Shown here in pieces: positions 61,068 through 64,000 of a DNA stretch of 64,000 nucleotides; the first letter of the stretch is position 1, and the number at the start of each line of letters is the position of its first letter. Source of the DNA: Coriobacteriaceae bacterium (GTDB lineage: Bacteria > Actinomycetota > Coriobacteriia > Coriobacteriales > Coriobacteriaceae); assembly GCA_902363125.1 (NCBI GenBank), contig CABIZD010000008.1, positions 1-64,000 on the forward strand, read 5' to 3'. The position numbers and the translations under genes are program-made. Under the pieces are notes generated by a model. The model was given only the letters and a program-made list of their open reading frames with translations, did not search any database and was not told the DNA's origin.

Positions 61068-61113
61068 GACTCTTAATCCCAAGGTCCAGGGTTCGACCCC
61101 CTGACGGCCCACC
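61068..61113. other. attR core
   Basis: 46-base exact copy of 22829-22874, the 3' part of tRNA-Lys without its 5' half. After it the host reads CAAAG, where the phage end at attL reads AAAG. The 606-base gap 60902-61507 holds this, two terminators and the tandem repeat below. Confidence 0.92.
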
Positions 61114-61377
61114 CAAAGATCGTTAAAGCGACTGGCTCAGGCTGGTCGCTTTTTTGTTGACCTTTCATGGGGTCGAACCCGAAAGGGCGCGGAGCTGAGG
61201 AAATGCGTAAGCATTTACCAGCGCAGCGCGCAAGGCGCCTTGGCGCCGCAGCGGCCGCCTGCGCAGCAGGCTGACCCCCTGACGGCCCACCCAAAGATCG
61301 TTAAAGCGACTGGCTTAGGCTGGTCGTTTTTTTGTTAACCTCGCATGGGGTCGAACCCGAAAGGGCGCGGAGCTGAG
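61095..61377. repeat. Tandem duplication of att-flanking DNA (105-bp copies, 178-bp apart)
   Basis: 61095-61199 and 61273-61377 are direct repeats with few mismatches, both beginning with the last 20 bases of the tRNA-Lys/att core (GACCCCCTGACGGCCCACCC). The second copy lacks the rest of the tRNA. It suggests a past integration/excision or recombination at this site. Confidence 0.8.
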
Positions 61378-61415
61378 TAATCTGCACCGTGATTCCCTTA
61401 GGGAAACACGGCTAA

Positions 61416-61461
61416 AGCCCCGTAGGCGTGTTCTCCTTAGGGGAATCATGCTTACGGGGCT
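61416..61461 (-). terminator. Terminator of the flavoprotein gene
   Basis: Stem AGCCCCGTA/TACGGGGCT with inner GCGTG/CATGC; on the minus strand it is followed by TTT. Confidence 0.6.
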
Positions 61462-61507
61462 CGATGCATGTTGAGAAGTTGTGATCAAACTCAAAGTGAG
61501 AATCGAT

Positions 61508-63034
61508 TTAGTCTGCTCGATAGTGCGAACCTAAGCTTTCAGTTCGCTTGCGCATGGCTTTGACCATTTCCTGTGCTAGTCGAATCTGCGACTGTAGGCG
61601 GGCGAGGGCTGCGATCTCGCTGTCATCGGCATGCGGCTTGCTCAGCGCCATGGCCTTGTCTTGCAGGCTTTCAAGCTGTTGCAGGGCCTCAGATAGGCCT
61701 GTTTCGGTCCTGTTGATCATGCAATAGGTGCTCATCGTGTGCTTAAGGCCGTGTGTCAGGCGTTCGGCATCTGTTGTGGAAATGCCGTAGCGGGGGAGGG
61801 CGATATCCGCCTTCAGGGCTGTCTCAGGCTCTTTCTGCGCTGCAAGGGCTGCCGATGCGCCCGCGATGCGTCCGAACACGATGCCGTTGGCGCTTGACAA
61901 GCCACCAATGCGGTCGGCGCCGTGCATGCCGCCTGTCGCCTCGCCGCAAGCGTAGAGGCCCTCAACGCCCGTGTGCGCGGTCTTATCGATCTTGATGCCG
62001 CCGTTAGCGGCGTGGGCATACATCGCAACGCGCATCTCGTCGGTCGGCGCGATGCCGTGCTCGTCTTGCAGCCAGGTGGCAAAGGTCTGCACAAACTCTG
62101 GGACATCCTCGCGGGGGAAGTCGTAGTGGAGTGCCAGGCCTTCGGCACCTGCCTGTTCGATGACGAGATCGATAGCGCGGGAGGCCAAGCGTGACGTGAA
62201 GGGACCATATCCAGAGCGCTGCTCGAGCAGGTCGTCCAGCTTGTCGTCGGCAATATCTACCGGCTGGTCTACATGCACGTAGCGCCAGGTTTTCTCGTTG
62301 AAGACCAAGTTACGCTTGGGCTCGATGAAGCCAGGCATCATCTGCATGAACTCTATATTAGTAAGTGTTGCGCCGTGCGCCAGTGCGATGGCCTGCGAGG
62401 AGCTGAGCACATCAGCCGACGTAAGGCTGCGCTCGAACAGGCCGCCTGTGCCACCGGCTGCGATGATCGTGGCCTTGGCAGCAAAGGGCACGATTCGATT
62501 TTCGGTAAGGTCGTAGAGTACGGTTCCGGTTATTCTGCCGTTCGTGTCCTCAACAAGGTCGATAAGCTCATGGCGGGGGAGCAGGCGAATGCCGAGCGAC
62601 TCGATCCAGGTCGTCAGAGCGTCCTCAAGGGGCTTGCGGGTGAGGCCGCGCCACATGCGCGTCTTGTGGTCAAAGCAGGGGATAAATTGCTTTTGTTGAG
62701 CACTCTTGGCGCTTTGCGGACGCTGGAGCTCAACGCCCAGGTCTTGCTCGAGCCAGTCAATCGCTTGGGGAATGCCGTGGACGAACGTTTGGACGAGTTC
62801 GGGGTCGGCAACGCCGCCGCCGACGGCCAGGATGGTGTCGATGAGGTCCTGCTCGTCGTCTTCGTCGACGGGACCGATGAGGCCGAGGCCCCAGGTACCC
62901 GGGAAGAAGCTCGATCCACTCATGGTCTTGCCGGCGCTTGCCACAGTGACGGTTGCACCCGTGCGTGCCGCTTCGATGGCGGCACAAAGGCCCGCAATGC
63001 CAGATCCAATTACCAGTACATCAGTCGATTCCAT
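61508..63034 (-). CDS. FAD-dependent oxidoreductase, fumarate reductase/L-aspartate oxidase type
   Basis: 508 residues. N-terminal FAD-binding GSGIAGLCAA (about 10-19), the GxGGLF stretch (AAGGTGGLFERS), and HGADRIGGLSSANGIVFGR near the C-terminus. The protein lacks a signal peptide and heme motif, so it is a soluble flavoprotein. It belongs to the SdhA/FrdA/NadB superfamily; the substrate (fumarate, aspartate or another acid) cannot be fixed. AAAGGAATCCG precedes the ATG at 63034. Confidence 0.85.
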   Translation of the reverse strand: MESTDVLVIGSGIAGLCAAIEAARTGATVTVASAGKTMSGSSFFPGTWGLGLIGPVDEDDEQDLIDTILAVGGGVADPELVQTFVHGIPQAIDWLEQDLGVELQRPQSAKSAQQKQFIPCFDHKTRMWRGLTRKPLEDALTTWIESLGIRLLPRHELIDLVEDTNGRITGTVLYDLTENRIVPFAAKATIIAAGGTGGLFERSLTSADVLSSSQAIALAHGATLTNIEFMQMMPGFIEPKRNLVFNEKTWRYVHVDQPVDIADDKLDDLLEQRSGYGPFTSRLASRAIDLVIEQAGAEGLALHYDFPREDVPEFVQTFATWLQDEHGIAPTDEMRVAMYAHAANGGIKIDKTAHTGVEGLYACGEATGGMHGADRIGGLSSANGIVFGRIAGASAALAAQKEPETALKADIALPRYGISTTDAERLTHGLKHTMSTYCMINRTETGLSEALQQLESLQDKAMALSKPHADDSEIAALARLQSQIRLAQEMVKAMRKRTESLGSHYRAD

Positions 63035-63227
63035 CGGATTCCTTTCTCGTCCGGCGCATTGTCGCACGGGTGATCGGCAATGGGGCCGCAAAGACTCGGC
63101 AAATCGGTAAAGGGCAAATATGGCAGGTGGGCGTCATGGACGCTCTGACGCTCCATCTCATCACATCTTGTATTTCGCCCCAACTGATATATCGGCATTA
63201 GCTACCCTGCGACAGCGCAAACAAAAA

Positions 63228-63255
63228 GAGCCGCTACCCGGGTGGGTAGCGGCTC
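63228..63255 (-). terminator. Terminator of the GGGtGRT-family gene
   Basis: Stem GAGCCGCTACC/GGTAGCGGCTC; on the minus strand TTTTTG follows. The 256-base space 63035-63290 otherwise holds only the upstream region of the flavoprotein gene. Confidence 0.85.
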
Positions 63256-63290
63256 CAAAGCTCAACTATATGAGCATCGCGCGGGCGCGA

Positions 63291-64000
63291 TTAGGCCTTG
63301 AGGGCCTCCTCGACGGCGACAGCGCAGGCGACGGTGGCACCGACCATGGGGTTGTTGCCCATGCCGATGAGACCCATCATGTCGACGTGCGCAGGCACGG
63401 AGGAAGAACCGGCGAACTGGGCGTCGGAGTGCATACGGCCCATGGTGTCGGTCATGCCGTAAGAGGCAGGGCCGGCGCCCATGTTGTCCGGGTGCAGGGT
63501 ACGACCAGTGCCGCCACCAGAAGCGACGGAGAAGTACTTCTTGCCAGCCTCGAGGCGCTCCTTCTTGTAGGTGCCAGCGACGGGGTGCTGGAAGCGCGTG
63601 GGGTTGGTGGAGTTACCGGTGATCGAGATGTCGACGTTCTCGTGCCACATGATGGCAACGCCCTCGCGGACGTCGTCGGCGCCGTAGCAGTTGACGGCGG
63701 CGCGGGGACCATCGGAGTAGGGGATGGTCTCGACGACCTTGAGCTCGCCCGTGAAGTAGTCGAACTGGGTCTTCACGTAGGTGAAGCCGTTGATGCGGGC
63801 GATGATCTGAGCAGCGTCCTTGCCCAGACCGTTGAGGATGACGCGCAGCGGCTTCTTGCGAGCCTTGTTGGCGTTTAGAGCCAGGCCGATAGCACCCTCA
63901 GCGGCAGCGAAGGACTCGTGACCGGCCAGGAAGGCGAAGCACTCGGTGTCGTCGGAGAGCAGCATAGCGCCCAGGTTGCCGTGGCCCAGACCGACCTTGC
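63291..64000 (-). CDS. GGGtGRT-family protein (5' end beyond window)
   Basis: The last 236 or so codons are inside the window, reading in from 64000. The motif SGGGTGRTLHPDNMG names the family (GGGtGRT protein), found in many anaerobes, with unknown function. The frame stays open to the edge, so the ATG at 63965 is internal. The sequence before the motif (VGLGHGNLGAMLLSDD) is also well conserved in the family. Confidence 0.85.
   Translation of the reverse strand, partial: KVGLGHGNLGAMLLSDDTECFAFLAGHESFAAAEGAIGLALNANKARKKPLRVILNGLGKDAAQIIARINGFTYVKTQFDYFTGELKVVETIPYSDGPRAAVNCYGADDVREGVAIMWHENVDISITGNSTNPTRFQHPVAGTYKKERLEAGKKYFSVASGGGTGRTLHPDNMGAGPASYGMTDTMGRMHSDAQFAGSSSVPAHVDMMGLIGMGNNPMVGATVACAVAVEEALKA

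Larger units (their letters stand above)
22829..61113. mobile_element. Integrated siphovirus-type prophage (38.3 kb) in tRNA-Lys
   Basis: Bounded by a 46-bp perfect direct repeat from the tRNA-Lys gene. It holds integrase, repressor/Cro switch, replication-type genes, terminase, portal, capsid, tail with tape measure, DGR, holin and endolysin in normal phage order, with no broken structural gene seen. It appears functionally complete. Short overlapping genes and a single late direction are typical of a long-tailed temperate phage. Confidence 0.95.

Overview
The window is a high-GC Gram-positive chromosome segment. The Rho factor with a very long basic N-terminal extension, the CarD regulator, the GGGtGRT-family protein and the general gene content fit an anaerobic gut actinobacterium of the Coriobacteriia, most likely Collinsella or a close relative. 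The genus is inferred from gene content; no marker gene was compared.

Layout. (1) 1-22.8 kb is host chromosome: an IS3-type transposase tail at the left edge, an MGMT-like protein, trpS, a WecA/TagO-type sugar-phosphate transferase, a PflA-like radical SAM protein, tRNA-Ala, pncB, proB, a family S33 peptidase, proA, an HD hydrolase, carD, argS, rho, two membrane proteins (one VanZ-like), a ROK sugar kinase, an aminotransferase, tRNA-His and two tRNA-Lys genes. (2) 22,829-61,113 is a complete-looking 38.3-kb siphovirus-type prophage in the second tRNA-Lys gene, bounded by a perfect 46-bp direct repeat (attL/attR). (3) 61.1-64 kb is host again: a tandem duplication of att-flanking DNA, a fumarate-reductase/NadB-type flavoprotein and the 3' part of a GGGtGRT-family gene.

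Prophage order: integrase (-); Fic protein and XRE repressor (-); divergent promoters; Cro-like protein (+); small early genes, a ParB-like protein, a second tyrosine recombinase, a replication-type protein carrying iteron-like repeats, and many small overlapping genes (three with zinc ribbons); a sigma-like late regulator; a 10-bp phased repeat array; HNH nuclease; ParB-DUF4417 protein; JAMM protein; terminase small and large subunits; portal; MuF-like protein; scaffold; capsid; connector genes; major tail protein; tail chaperones with a programmed -1 frameshift; tape measure; tail-tip proteins; a coiled-coil fibre; a diversity-generating retroelement (DGR); XkdX-like protein; membrane protein; holin; endolysin; and a short terminal membrane protein.

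The standout system is the DGR at about 55.5-58.6 kb. It comprises a tail-region target gene whose 3' end is the variable repeat (VR, 56,283-56,411), an Avd-like gene, the template repeat (TR, 57,021-57,149) and a reverse transcriptase with a YMDD motif. TR and VR are 129 bp each and differ at 15 positions. All 15 are adenines in TR. They change ten amino acids, eight of them at Asn codons (AAY) of TR. Two hairpins lie just downstream of VR, one containing a GCGAAGC mini-hairpin. The location next to the tail-tip and fibre genes suggests that the phage diversifies its receptor-binding protein.
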